Of a DNA stretch of 64,000 bases, positions 35,127 to 45,610 are shown in pieces. The stretch spans positions 186,001-250,000 of the forward strand of contig CAVWXX010000008.1 of NCBI GenBank assembly GCA_963759155.1, written 5' to 3'. Source of the stretch: SZUA-36 sp963759155 (lineage in GTDB: Bacteria; Pseudomonadota; Gammaproteobacteria; Xanthomonadales; SZUA-36). Position numbers and translations under genes: made by a program. Below the pieces are notes generated by a model. The model ran no database searches. It was not told where the DNA came from and saw nothing but the letters and a program-made list of their open reading frames with translations. Position 1 is the stretch's first letter, and each line of letters begins with the position of its first letter.

Positions 35127-37043
35127 GTGAACTTCTTCGAATATCAGGAACAGGCACGCCGCCAGAGTCGTTGGCTGGTGATCCTGTTTATCCTTGCCGT
35201 TTTAATCATTGTTGTGGTCATTGATGTTGCCATCCTGGTAGCGTTCGGTTTTATGAACACCGAGCAGCAACAGTTTGTATTTGGCCTCCAGGCACTTAAA
35301 GCCAATATGCCTGTGCTGTTAGGTGGCGCGGCAGTGACCATTGCCGTGATCGCCATTGCCAGCCTTTTCAAAACGGCTTCTTTACGTTCGGGCGGTGGAA
35401 AGGTTGCACGTGACCTCGGTGGCGTATTGGTTGAGGCGGATGCCAATGATCCCCTGCGCCGGCGGCTTTACAACGTGGTCGAGGAAATTGCGCTGGCATC
35501 CGGTACATCGGTTCCGGAGATCTATGTGTTGGAGCAGGAGTCCGGTATTAATGCGTTCGCAGCGGGTTTTAGTCCGGCCGATGCTGCCGTTGCAGTCACG
35601 CGAGGTGCCCTTGAAAAGCTCAATCGTGGTGAACTGCAGGGGGTTATTGCGCATGAATTCAGTCATATTTTTAACGGCGATATGCGTCTCAATATCCGCT
35701 TGATGGGTGCCTTGTTTGGTATCCTGGTGCTGTCACTAATCGGCCGGCGTGTACTGCATGGCTCCTATTATGTGGGCCGCTCAAAAAACAGCAATGGTGG
35801 CGCCATCGTACTGGTCGCAGTCGCGGTCACGCTGGTGGGCTATATCGGTTTATTTTTTGGCCGCTGGATCAAGTCCGCAGTTTCCCGTCAACGCGAGTAC
35901 CTGGCAGACGCATCGGCCGTCCAGTTTACGCGCGACCCTGACGGTATTGCCGGTGCCTTAAAGAAAATTGCCATTTACAGTGATGCTTCTTATCTTAATG
36001 TGGAGACCGAGGAGGTCAGCCACATGCTGTTTGGGAACGGTGAGAAAATGAGTATGTTTTCGACTCATCCGCCCCTGAACAAGCGTATTCAGCGTATAGA
36101 CAAATCTTTCAAACCGGATGACCTTGTCGACCTGGCCAAAAAGATTCAGCGTCAGGGACAGGTCGAAGCTGAAGAGGCGGCCAGGCAGCAGAAGAAGGCA
36201 GAGTCATCAGGTGGGGGCATGTTTGATGCCGGCAACCTGGTCGACCAGATCGGCCATCCCGATTTTTCAAGAATATTGATGGCAGCAACCCTGGCCGCTT
36301 CCATACCGGAAGAAATCAGCCGGGCAGCACACTCAAACCAGTGGGCGACGGAAGTGCTGTTTTACTGCCTGCTGGACCGGGATGATGATATTCGCGAACA
36401 GCAGTTATTGTTCGTGGCGCAAAACATGGGCAATGACAGCGAAGCGCGTGTACGTGGCCTGTGGAGTGCTGAGCCTGAACTGGCAAGAGAGCAGCGTTTG
36501 CCGTTGCTTGAAATATCAATCCCCGAGCTGAAAAGAAGACCTCCCGATCACGTCAGCAAGGTGTTAAGCACCGTCAGGGCACTCAATGAGGCCGATGGTC
36601 AGACGGACGTGTTTGAATACCTGATGGCAAAGATCATTGCCCAGCACCTGTGGGAGTCGGTTAATCCGCAACGGGTCAGGCTTTCGGGGAAGAAGTCGCT
36701 AGCGCAGGTGATCGAAAAGGCACGTGGCGTGCTGGCTGTGCTGGCTGTGCATGGTAATGACAGTGCTGAGACTGTGGAGAGTGCCTATCGGGCCGGAGAT
36801 ATCCTGCTGGGTGCCGATGCAGGTGCTTCAATGCCGGTCATAGAAGATTGGAGCGAATTTCTGGATGATGCCCTGCCTGCGCTCGACCAACTCAAACCGG
36901 CGGATAAAGAAAAACTGGTCAAGGCCTTGATTGCAACCGTGATGGCGGATGAAAAAGTGGCGGTATCTGAAATGGAGCTACTGCGTGTCGTGTGCCTGGT
37001 TATTCACGTACCGTTGCCGATGATCACTGGCGGTGAATCCTAG
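35127..37043 (+). CDS. M48 family membrane metalloprotease with C-terminal extension
   Basis: 638 residues starting with GTG. Two N-terminal membrane segments, then the zinc motif in GVIAHEFSHIFNGD near residue 176 with two more hydrophobic segments, and the third ligand region in QREYLADASAVQFTRDPDGIAGAL. STHPPLNKRIQRI is typical of HtpX-like proteins. Beyond about residue 340 is a long helical extension not found in HtpX, ending in a TerB-like DEKVAVSEMELLRVVCLVI segment. Probably acts with LemA, 50 bases upstream, in membrane protein quality control (inference from the recurrent pairing). Confidence 0.88.
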   Translation: MNFFEYQEQARRQSRWLVILFILAVLIIVVVIDVAILVAFGFMNTEQQQFVFGLQALKANMPVLLGGAAVTIAVIAIASLFKTASLRSGGGKVARDLGGVLVEADANDPLRRRLYNVVEEIALASGTSVPEIYVLEQESGINAFAAGFSPADAAVAVTRGALEKLNRGELQGVIAHEFSHIFNGDMRLNIRLMGALFGILVLSLIGRRVLHGSYYVGRSKNSNGGAIVLVAVAVTLVGYIGLFFGRWIKSAVSRQREYLADASAVQFTRDPDGIAGALKKIAIYSDASYLNVETEEVSHMLFGNGEKMSMFSTHPPLNKRIQRIDKSFKPDDLVDLAKKIQRQGQVEAEEAARQQKKAESSGGGMFDAGNLVDQIGHPDFSRILMAATLAASIPEEISRAAHSNQWATEVLFYCLLDRDDDIREQQLLFVAQNMGNDSEARVRGLWSAEPELAREQRLPLLEISIPELKRRPPDHVSKVLSTVRALNEADGQTDVFEYLMAKIIAQHLWESVNPQRVRLSGKKSLAQVIEKARGVLAVLAVHGNDSAETVESAYRAGDILLGADAGASMPVIEDWSEFLDDALPALDQLKPADKEKLVKALIATVMADEKVAVSEMELLRVVCLVIHVPLPMITGGES

Positions 37044-37152
37044 CTTGGGTTGTGGCCTGGTTCCATTATGGAGTTGCATTGGGGCAGGTTTGGCATGTTC
37101 AGCCACCACTCGCCGGTTCATGGTGATCACAAATCAGGTATAGTCTCCCGAA

Positions 37153-39366
37153 ATGGACAGGAAACCTAATAACAAGAGGCCACACCGACTACTGCTTTTT
37201 GCAGTGTCATGTCTATTGGCCGCCTGTCTCACAGCCTTACCGGTCGCAGCTCAAATACTCCCGGTTCCGAAGGCAGCGGAGACAACTGAGGATACGTGGC
37301 AGGCTCCTGATCTGGCCGACATGTCAGTGGATTGGTGGCCCAAACTTTTTGCAGGTTCAGATGAAGTAACGGATGAACGGATCGCAAAACTCCTTGAAGC
37401 CATGGACCTACGGGTACGGGGGCTTGATGGCGAAGAACTGATTACCGCACAAAACTCCCTTACTTTTATCAGGAGCCAGTTGGAGTTGCTGGCTTTGGCC
37501 CGGAAGGGGCCTGTCGATCAGGACTTTGAGCCGCCACTGGCAAAAGAGGGTTATTCCCTGGACGAGTTGCTCGATTTACGTGCCCAGTGGCGCGAGCTTG
37601 CCAGTAGCGCGACACAACTTGGCTTGCAGATTGAACAATCAGACAGAAAAGCCAGGCTGATACAGGATCGCAGGGATAAAGTATTACGCGAATATGACGC
37701 GATAGATCCCGAATCGCCATCAAGGATTCTCGCAGGGTTAAACCGGGTATCAGCGAGAATTGAATATGAGTTGGCTCGGAAAAACTCGGAAAATTTTGAA
37801 CAAACCCTAAAACAAATTGAGTCGCAAAGTAGGTTACTGGTGGAGCAGCAGGCTTTTGCCAGGGACCACCTCATCAGTTCCGATGCAACGCTGGCCGACT
37901 TGCAGAAGGCAAAAGACGAAGCCGATACCAATGCAGCCGTAAGCAATCAGAAAGTGGCAGCCTTGCAACCGCAGTTGCTGAATGCTCTGTCCGCCGACAA
38001 CGTTAACCCAAGCCTGGAACTCCTCAGGAAGCAGCAGTTGACACGTGCTTCAACAGAGGCCGAATTGGCGCAACTACAAGTGCTTCTGGTTACCGCGAAA
38101 GCTGACTGGTATCAATTCCGTGCGGGAGTGCTGGAAACCGGGTTCGATATCCAGGCTGAGACAACGCAAGCTCGCAGAGCGACCGAAGAGGCCTTAAAGC
38201 AGGTGAGTTTATGGTCATCGATCAGTCAATCAACACTGATCACGCCTTCCTCAGACCCCAGTTTGAACGCGGTGAAAAACCTCGAAATTGCCCAGTCAGT
38301 GGCACGCGACACGCTGGCGCTTGTCAGTCAGATCAGAAGTACCAGTGATGACCTGTTACTGATTCAGGAAATCCTAACGGCAGAGTTCATTTCTTCTCAA
38401 AGTGGCATAAGAAATACGGGTGCCCGTCTGAAGTTTGCGGTTGGAAATGCCTGGGACCGTCTGCGTGACCTGTCTGATTTTCACTTGTTCGACATTGGTG
38501 ATACACCGGTAACACCCGCTGGCCTTTTTAAAATGTTGTTTATCCTGAGCATGGCGCTTGGCATTTCCTGGTTGATTCGCTACCTGCTCACTCGTGGGGC
38601 CCGCAAAAAGAATGCTGCCCAAAGTCCGGCTTTCTACGCCCTGGGCAGGATATTGCACTATATCATCGTGATGGCCGGCAGTTTTGCTGCACTTGGTTCT
38701 ATCGGTATAGACTTTACCAGTTTTGCATTAATTGCAGGTGCGCTGTCGGTCGGTATTGGTTTTGGTCTGCAGGCCATCGTAAGTAACTTTGTGTCAGGGT
38801 TGATCCTGCTGTTTGAGGGAACCCTGCGGGTTGGTGATTTTATTGAACTGGAAGGCGGGAGTGCCGGTGTCGGTTTTCGCGGTGTGGTCAAGGAAATCAA
38901 TACCCGCGCCACTGTCATCACTACCAATGACAGCGTGGACCTGGTTGTACCTAATTCAGTACTGGTTACAACCCAGTTGACCAACTGGACTTTGCGGGAA
39001 TCTTATGGACGTTTGCGTGTACTATTTGGTGTCGCCTATGGCACAGACAAGGAGCTTGTGAAGAAAGTGGCGATTGAAGCCATCGGCAACGTTGAATCTG
39101 CTCTCACACACATGCCTGGCCGGGAACCGCAAATCAGGCTGACCAATTTTGGCGATAGTTCATTGGAGTATACGGCCTTGTTCTGGGTAAGCCGGCAAGG
39201 TGTACGTCGACCCGGACGGACACGGGCAGAATTTCTGTGGGAACTGGAAACCCTGTTAAATGATAATGGCATCGAAATCCCATTCCCGCAAAGGGATATT
39301 CATGTCGTCAGTGATTTTCGCGCCAGGCAAGACGATGGGCTTGAGCCAGAGACCTCGGAGATTTAG
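37153..39366 (+). CDS. Large MscS-type mechanosensitive channel
   Basis: 737 residues. A signal peptide (ends near PVAAQ) is followed by a long periplasmic coiled-coil region (about 50-440), then membrane helices and the MscS core: pore helix SVGIGFGLQAIVSNFVSGLILLFEGTLRVGDFI (in part), and the beta domain INTRATVITTNDSVDLVVPNSVL. The architecture is that of MscK/YbdG-type large channels that release solutes on hypo-osmotic shock. It is followed 38 bases later by the RND permease; a functional link is not evident. Confidence 0.9.
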   Translation: MDRKPNNKRPHRLLLFAVSCLLAACLTALPVAAQILPVPKAAETTEDTWQAPDLADMSVDWWPKLFAGSDEVTDERIAKLLEAMDLRVRGLDGEELITAQNSLTFIRSQLELLALARKGPVDQDFEPPLAKEGYSLDELLDLRAQWRELASSATQLGLQIEQSDRKARLIQDRRDKVLREYDAIDPESPSRILAGLNRVSARIEYELARKNSENFEQTLKQIESQSRLLVEQQAFARDHLISSDATLADLQKAKDEADTNAAVSNQKVAALQPQLLNALSADNVNPSLELLRKQQLTRASTEAELAQLQVLLVTAKADWYQFRAGVLETGFDIQAETTQARRATEEALKQVSLWSSISQSTLITPSSDPSLNAVKNLEIAQSVARDTLALVSQIRSTSDDLLLIQEILTAEFISSQSGIRNTGARLKFAVGNAWDRLRDLSDFHLFDIGDTPVTPAGLFKMLFILSMALGISWLIRYLLTRGARKKNAAQSPAFYALGRILHYIIVMAGSFAALGSIGIDFTSFALIAGALSVGIGFGLQAIVSNFVSGLILLFEGTLRVGDFIELEGGSAGVGFRGVVKEINTRATVITTNDSVDLVVPNSVLVTTQLTNWTLRESYGRLRVLFGVAYGTDKELVKKVAIEAIGNVESALTHMPGREPQIRLTNFGDSSLEYTALFWVSRQGVRRPGRTRAEFLWELETLLNDNGIEIPFPQRDIHVVSDFRARQDDGLEPETSEI

Positions 39367-39404
39367 ATTGCGATGTTAGTGAGAAATATTAAACGGGGTT
39401 TGCT

Positions 39405-42400
39405 TTGACCTTAACGCGAATATCCCTGGGGAATCCGGTCGCCGTCATTGTCGCATGCATTCTTGTGGCGATTTTTGGAACGATCAGCCTGATGAGTCTG
39501 CCGATTCAGATGACACCGGAGATTGAGCGCCCGGAGATTTCCATCAGTACACCATGGCGGGCTTCCGCTCCCAATGAAGTTGAGTCCGAGATAATTGAGC
39601 CCCAGGAAGACGTGCTACGCAGCGTGCCCGGTTTGCTCAGGATGTCATCAAACGCAAACTTTGGTAGTGGCTCCATACAACTGGAGTTTGCCATTGGCAC
39701 AGACATGAATCGCGCATTGATTGAGGTCATGAACCGTCTGAACCAGGTGCCGAGGTACCCGATTGATGCAAATGAGCCGGTGATCAGTGTCGGTGGTAAC
39801 GATTTCAGCAAGGTCATTGCCTGGTTCGCAGTCGATACCAAACCTGGCAATGACAGACCGATTGAGTCCTACCAGGATTTTATTGAAGATGCTGTGATCA
39901 CCCGTCTGGAGAGGGTGCCCGGTGTGTCCAGAACCGGTGCTTTTGGTGGCCGCAGACACGAGGTCAGAATTACATTTGACCCTTATAAAGCGGCCAATAT
40001 CGGTCTGGATTTGACAGCGGTATCTGCTGAACTGGGCTCCAACAGTAATGTTTCGGCGGGTAGCACCGAGGTCGGCCGGCGCCAGTACACCGTCCGTTTC
40101 AGTGGTAAATACGAAGTGGCGTCGTTGGGTGAGCTCGTGCTGGAGTGGCGCGAAGGTAAGCCCATACGCCTGAAGGATATCGCCAGGATTGAAATGACCA
40201 TGGTTGATCCGTCTACCATCCTGCATATGAATGGTGGGCCATCGATCGCGGTCAATGTCACACCGGAATCAGGTGTGAATGTCCTGGAGGTGATGACAGA
40301 CTTACAGGCAACTGTCGCCGACCTGGCTGCCAATGAACTTGACCGGGCGGGCCTGACCATCAGTCAGAATTATGACGAGACGGAGTACGTCAAGGGCTCC
40401 ATCAAGATGGTTCGAAACAATCTTCTGCTGGGCATGACTCTGGCGGTCGTTGTGTTGTGGTGGTTCCTGCGCAAATTCCGTGCAACCCTTATTGTCGCGC
40501 TGTCTATCCCACTGTGCCTGTTTGCAGCCTTCATGGTGCTGAATATTGGCGGTCGTACCCTGAATATCATTTCAATGGCCGGCCTGGCGTTCGCGACGGG
40601 TATGGTGCTCGATGCGGCTATTGTCGTGTTGGAAAACATCTTCCGGCAACGTGAGGATGGCAGGAAAGGTGATGAGGCCTCCGAGCGTGGAACACTCCAG
40701 GTCTGGGGCGCACTGCTGGCATCAACGGCCACTACCATCGCCATTTTTATGCCGGTTGTATTTTTGCAGGATGAAGCAGGTCAGTTATTCAGTGATCTCG
40801 CCATTACAATATCCGCCGCCGTGACAGCGTCACTTATCGTCGCGGTTACCGTGTTGCCCACGGCTGCATCAAACTGGGTCAAGGGTAGCGCGATTGAGGA
40901 TATACATCGTCACTGGTGGCGATGGATAACCGACCACATCATGCGTTGGACGGGAACACCGGCCCGGCGTCTGTCCTGGATTGCCACTCTGACTATTGTG
41001 CCGTTGATACTGGTGCTGGCTCTCAAACCCTCAGCCGATTACCTGCCAGAGGGAAAAAGAAATTTCATTTTTGGTTTCATGGTAGCCCCACCCGGTCTTG
41101 GCATTGAGACCGCCAAAAAAGAAGTGATGAACGTGATTGATCAACGTCTCGCACCTCATATCAATGGTGAAGATCGTCTACAGATGGAAAATTACTTTGC
41201 GGGTTCAGCACGGGGTTTTGGCACCTTTATCGGTGGTCGGGCGGCCGATCCCGACGATGTTGATGAATTGCTCGGGGTGTTTAATTCTAAAATTCTCAGG
41301 GGGTTTCCGGACACCATCGCTTTCGCGAATCGTAGTCCGATATTTGGCGGTGGGAGAGGCGGCCGGCAAATCAATGTCGATCTGCACGCCGATTCGTTCG
41401 AGTCGCTGATAAACGCGGGCCAGGTAGGTTTTCAGACTATCAGGACTGAGCTGCCCGGGTCGAATGTGCGACCATTACCCGGGCTTGAACAGGCTGAACC
41501 TGAATTACGCCTGATACCGGATGACCGCCGTATTGCCGAGGTGGGTTGGAATCGCTCGCGTATGGCTACCGTCATCCGTGCCATGGGTGATGGCGCCTTC
41601 ATGGGTGAATATTTTGACGGCACCAGGCGTTACAACGTCATCATGCGGGCTGAGGAATGGTACACGCCGGAAGAGTTGGCCGCCCTGCCTGTTGCCACGG
41701 CAGGCGGTGAGATTCAGACCATTGGAGAATTGACCGAAGTCACACGCACAGCCGGGCCGTCCCAGATTCTCCGGGTTGACAGGAAACGTACCCTGACCCT
41801 TCAGGTGACGCCGCCATCGGGAATGCCGCTGGAAGAAGCCATCAGCGTCCTTGATGAAAAGGTGTTGCCGGTGATATACGAACAACTGCCTCCAAATGCA
41901 TCTATCCAGATGCGTGGTACGGCGGAGGCATTAGATCAGGCGCTGACAAGTATGTCCGGCAGTTTTGCGCTCGCTATCGTCATTTTATATCTTTTGATTT
42001 CCGCATTATTCCGTTCTTTCAAAGATTCACTACTTGTGATTCTTACTATCCCGATGGCCACGGTTGGTGGCATCATCTCCCTGCGGCTGATGGACCTGGC
42101 ATTGTCTGCAACCGGCGGACAGAAAATGGATCTGTTGACCATGATCGGTTTTGTTATCCTGCTGGGCCTGGTTGTTAACAATGCCATTTTGCTGGTGTAT
42201 CGTGCACGTGACGGTGAGCGTGAAGGCATGTCTCGGCGTGATGCCGTGGAGAGTGCGGTGCGATTGCGTCTCAGACCCATTCTGATGAGCACGATGACCA
42301 GCATATTCGGTATGCTGCCGCTGATGTTGATTCCGGGTTCCGGTACGGAGCTCTACCGGGGTATGGCCGCTGTTATCGTTGGCGGGATGTTGGTCAGCGC

Positions 42401-42482
42401 CCTGTTTACACTTATCCTGCTGCCCAGTCTTCTGCGAAGCAGAGAAAACGAATACCCGGGACTACAAGCTAACCAGGCATGA
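39405..42482 (+). CDS. RND efflux permease (AcrB/MdtB-like superfamily)
   Basis: 1025 residues, about 12 membrane helices and two large periplasmic loops. TTG start preceded by GGGG. The N-terminus (NPVAVIVACILVAIFGTISL and LPIQMTPEIERPEISIST) is typical of the family. In TM4 the motif reads GMVLDAAIVVLEN: only one of the two aspartates of drug-type pumps (DD) is present, as in heavy-metal-type pumps (DA). In TM10 the region reads GLVVNNAILLV, with asparagine at the place of the proton-relay lysine. Substrate unknown. The adaptor gene follows with a 4-base overlap; no outer-membrane channel gene is here. Confidence 0.92.
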   Translation: MTLTRISLGNPVAVIVACILVAIFGTISLMSLPIQMTPEIERPEISISTPWRASAPNEVESEIIEPQEDVLRSVPGLLRMSSNANFGSGSIQLEFAIGTDMNRALIEVMNRLNQVPRYPIDANEPVISVGGNDFSKVIAWFAVDTKPGNDRPIESYQDFIEDAVITRLERVPGVSRTGAFGGRRHEVRITFDPYKAANIGLDLTAVSAELGSNSNVSAGSTEVGRRQYTVRFSGKYEVASLGELVLEWREGKPIRLKDIARIEMTMVDPSTILHMNGGPSIAVNVTPESGVNVLEVMTDLQATVADLAANELDRAGLTISQNYDETEYVKGSIKMVRNNLLLGMTLAVVVLWWFLRKFRATLIVALSIPLCLFAAFMVLNIGGRTLNIISMAGLAFATGMVLDAAIVVLENIFRQREDGRKGDEASERGTLQVWGALLASTATTIAIFMPVVFLQDEAGQLFSDLAITISAAVTASLIVAVTVLPTAASNWVKGSAIEDIHRHWWRWITDHIMRWTGTPARRLSWIATLTIVPLILVLALKPSADYLPEGKRNFIFGFMVAPPGLGIETAKKEVMNVIDQRLAPHINGEDRLQMENYFAGSARGFGTFIGGRAADPDDVDELLGVFNSKILRGFPDTIAFANRSPIFGGGRGGRQINVDLHADSFESLINAGQVGFQTIRTELPGSNVRPLPGLEQAEPELRLIPDDRRIAEVGWNRSRMATVIRAMGDGAFMGEYFDGTRRYNVIMRAEEWYTPEELAALPVATAGGEIQTIGELTEVTRTAGPSQILRVDRKRTLTLQVTPPSGMPLEEAISVLDEKVLPVIYEQLPPNASIQMRGTAEALDQALTSMSGSFALAIVILYLLISALFRSFKDSLLVILTIPMATVGGIISLRLMDLALSATGGQKMDLLTMIGFVILLGLVVNNAILLVYRARDGEREGMSRRDAVESAVRLRLRPILMSTMTSIFGMLPLMLIPGSGTELYRGMAAVIVGGMLVSALFTLILLPSLLRSRENEYPGLQANQA

Positions 42483-43549
42483 AGAATATGAATATGGGCA
42501 ATATGAAGAAATCTATTTCACTGCTTGGCGTCCTTGCCATGATGGGCATGCAGGCCGGGGCAGTGGCGCAACAGGGGCCACCACCTGCAAATGTTCGTGT
42601 AGCCATTGCATCGATTGAGTCCCTGGCGCCCGAAACCATCGTGCCCGGCACCGTGGTTAGTCGTAATGATGCAAAGCTTGCTGCAGAGGTAAACGGTCGA
42701 CTGCTTGAAGTGGCGGATGTGGGTACTTTTGCCAGTCGTGGTGATGAGATTGCAAAAATAGAAGATACGACCATCAGACTCAGAAGGGATGAGCTACAGG
42801 CCGAGGTTGAACGCGCCGAGGCCAGGTTGAAATACCTTGAAAGTGAAGAGGGAAGGTATGTCCGCCTGGCAAAATCGAACCTGACGGCAGCGACCAAGCT
42901 AGAGGAAACCCGGTCGGACCGTGATGTGTCCCGAAGTGAACTCAAGGTCGCAAAATCACGTCTGGCCCAGGTCGAGGATCAATTGGACCGCACCGGCATA
43001 AAGGCGCCATTTGACGGTATCGTTGTTGAGCGTTTGATGATGCCTGGTGAACGGGTGGAGGTGGGCAGGAATGTTGTCCGGATGGTGGATCAGCAACACC
43101 TTGAGGTCATCGCAAGAGCGCCACTGGAGTATTATTCGTACGTACGCCCGGGCCAGCAACTGAAGCTCAGGACCGGATCTGTAATGACCAGTGGTACGGT
43201 CAGAACGGTGGTAGCGGTCGGTTCTGAAAATACACACCAGTTTGAGCTCAGGCTGGATATCGAGAGTAACCGTTTTCCTGTTGGCCAGACTCTGCGTGTT
43301 TCAATTCCTACCTCAAATGCGAGGGAAGCACTGGTTGTGCCACGTGATGCACTGGTGCTGAGACCTGACGGTATAACACTTTTCGTAGTGGGTGATGACC
43401 AGAAAGCAACGCAGTTGACGGTGACAACGGGTATTGACGCCGGTGATCGTATAGAAGTCATGGGTGAGTTAAAAGACGGTGATACCGTCATTATCCGTGG
43501 CAATGAACGGCTGAGACCGGGTCAGTCTGTTTCCATCATGGAGGGTTGA
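42479..43549 (+). CDS. RND efflux periplasmic adaptor (membrane fusion protein)
   Basis: 356 residues. Signal peptide ending near GAVAQ after a methionine-rich start. Biotinyl-lipoyl-like halves (LAAEVNGRLLEVADVGTFASRGDEIAKIED and GIKAPFDGIVVERLMMPGERVEVGRNV, both in part) flank an alpha-helical hairpin. The beta-barrel and membrane-proximal domains follow. Overlaps the permease by ATGA. The order permease-then-adaptor is the reverse of most RND operons. Confidence 0.92.
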   Translation: MKNMNMGNMKKSISLLGVLAMMGMQAGAVAQQGPPPANVRVAIASIESLAPETIVPGTVVSRNDAKLAAEVNGRLLEVADVGTFASRGDEIAKIEDTTIRLRRDELQAEVERAEARLKYLESEEGRYVRLAKSNLTAATKLEETRSDRDVSRSELKVAKSRLAQVEDQLDRTGIKAPFDGIVVERLMMPGERVEVGRNVVRMVDQQHLEVIARAPLEYYSYVRPGQQLKLRTGSVMTSGTVRTVVAVGSENTHQFELRLDIESNRFPVGQTLRVSIPTSNAREALVVPRDALVLRPDGITLFVVGDDQKATQLTVTTGIDAGDRIEVMGELKDGDTVIIRGNERLRPGQSVSIMEG

Positions 43550-44827
43550 CCCTTTTTAAATCTGATCAACATCCGCAGGGCAGAGTGGCCACGCTTTCTG
43601 CTGGCTTTCAGTTATTTCTTTTTCCTGCTGGCCGGTTACTTCATGCTGCGTCCGATTCGCGGCACCGTGTCGGCCAATCACGCCGAATCCCTGCACTTGT
43701 TATACACCGCGACATTTGTATGCATGTTGCTGATTGTCCCCGTTTTTGGCTGGCTGGTTTCAAAGTTCCGGCGTGGCCGCTTTGTACCCGGTATTTATCT
43801 GTTTTTTATTTCGAACCTGGTTTTTTTCGCATTTGCCTTTAAAGGCGATGCGACCGGGGACTGGATTCAGTACAGTTTTTATGTCTGGTTGAGTGTCTTC
43901 AATTTATTTGTCGTATCGATATTCTGGAGTTTCATGGCCGACATTTTCCACCCGGACCAGGCGCAACGCCTGTTTGGGAGCATCATGGCCGGTGGCAGTC
44001 TTGGGGCCATTTCCGGGCCTTTGCTGACCGCCAACTGGGTGGGCCAGATCGGGTCTGGTGGTGTCATGGCCTTGTCGATCATTTGCCTGTTGATTGCGAC
44101 CATCTTTGCGATTCTCCTCGGCCGGTTTGAACGTCTTCAGCACAAGGACAAACCGGCCAAAATCATCGGTGGTGGCATCTGGGAGGGCGCGCTGCATGTC
44201 TTCAAATCAAAATACTTGTTGTTGATCTGCCTTTTGATGCTGTCGCATAACCTGACAGCGACGTTTCTGTATAACGGTATGGCAGTTCTGGTCGATCAGA
44301 ATATCGTGGGATTTGATGAGCGCACACAGTTTTTCAGCTATGTGGACCTGATCGTTCAAGTGCTGGCGTTTATATTTCAGTTTTTGATTACATCCCGCCT
44401 GGTCATTTATCTCGGTATGCCGCGAACGGCCATATTGCCGCCGATTATCCTGGCGGCGGGTTTCACCTTGCTGGGTAGTTCGCTGGGCCTGGTGCTGTTC
44501 GCTGCCATACAGGTGGCCCAACGGGCGCTGAACTATGGCTTGCTTGGGCCGGTTAAGGAGATGCTGTTTACCGTTGTTGATCGCGAAACCAAGTACAAGA
44601 GTAAGAATTTCATCGATACCGTTGTCTATCGTGGCAGTGATGTGACCGCCAGTTGGATCTTCAAGGGCATGATGATGGCCGGTCTGTCTATCAGCCAGGT
44701 TGCATGGGTGTATCTACCCATCATGTTGGTATGGGCAATAGGTGCCTGGCAGCTTGGCAAGGCCTATTTACAATTAAAAGAGAAACTGAAGCCGGCGGTT
44801 GAAGCTCAAGCATTAAATGAGCATTGA
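43546..44827 (+). CDS. MFS-like transporter (nucleotide-exchange-like clade), start disrupted
   Basis: About 12 membrane segments. From ATG 43643 a 394-residue frame is open, but it starts in the middle of TM1: the frame is open upstream to the adaptor stop at 43547 and encodes INIRRAEWPRFLLAFSYF and then FFLLAGYFMLRP, which looks like the real N-terminus, yet contains no ATG, GTG or TTG. If the run of five T at 43552-43556 were four, TTG at 43546 (overlapping the adaptor stop as TTGA) would read MTLLNLINIRRAEWPRF. So a one-base error or frameshift is likely. The family resembles ATP/ADP-exchange-like MFS proteins; substrate unknown. Confidence 0.75.
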
Positions 44828-44839
44828 GCGCGGCCGGGT

Positions 44840-45610
44840 TTATTTTCCGGGCAAAAAGCGCTGTCCGCTTGAAGTTTGCACCACTTCAACCGGGCACTGA
44901 TACAGTCTTTCGAGCTTGTCCTGGTTCAATAACTCAGTCACCGGGCCTGCCTGCCAATCGCCATCCCCGAACAGCATGAGAATATGACTGCAATAGCGTG
45001 CTGCCAGGTTGACGTCATGCAGGGCGACCATGGCGCATCGCTGCTGCTGGCCGACCTGTTTTTCAACCTGGTCCATGATGCGTATCTGGTGCTTCATATC
45101 AAGGTGATTGGTGGGCTCATCCAGAAGCAAAATATCAGGCTCCTGAACAATCAGTGAAGCAAATGCCAATCGGCGCGCCTCACCACCGGAGAGCCTGGTA
45201 ACACTGCGGGATTCAAAGCCCTCAAGATCAACAACCCGGATGGCATCCAGCGCCTTTTGCTTATCCTCGGGGCCTTCACGTTCCCAGTAAGACAGGTGGG
45301 GATGGCGACCGGTCATGGCCGTTTCAAGTACACCGGCATCAAAGACATACACCGTGTGCTGTTGCAGCATTCCCAGCAGGCGGGCGATGAGACGTCGTGG
45401 CAGTTTATCTATTGCCTGGTTTTCCAGTAGAACGCCGCCGCCATCTGGTGGGCTCAGGCCCGCCATGCATTTGAGCAATGTGGTTTTCCCAATGCCATTC
45501 GGCCCCAGGAGACCCCAGAACTGTCCGGTGCCGAGTTCGAGATTCAAACCGCTACAGATGTTTTTTCCGGCGATGCTGACATCCAGGGAATGACATACCA
45601 GTGAAGTCAT
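44840..45610 (-). CDS. ABC importer ATPase, FecE/BtuD type
   Basis: 256 residues. Walker A GPNGIGKTTLL, Q-loop region MLQQHTVYVF, signature LSGGEARRLAFAS, Walker B DILLLDEPTNHLD and the H-loop MVALHDVNLAARYCSHI. This is the type that energises import of siderophores, heme or cobalamin. The ATG overlaps the permease stop by four bases. The substrate cannot be read from the sequence. Confidence 0.9.
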   Translation of the reverse strand: MTSLVCHSLDVSIAGKNICSGLNLELGTGQFWGLLGPNGIGKTTLLKCMAGLSPPDGGGVLLENQAIDKLPRRLIARLLGMLQQHTVYVFDAGVLETAMTGRHPHLSYWEREGPEDKQKALDAIRVVDLEGFESRSVTRLSGGEARRLAFASLIVQEPDILLLDEPTNHLDMKHQIRIMDQVEKQVGQQQRCAMVALHDVNLAARYCSHILMLFGDGDWQAGPVTELLNQDKLERLYQCPVEVVQTSSGQRFLPGK

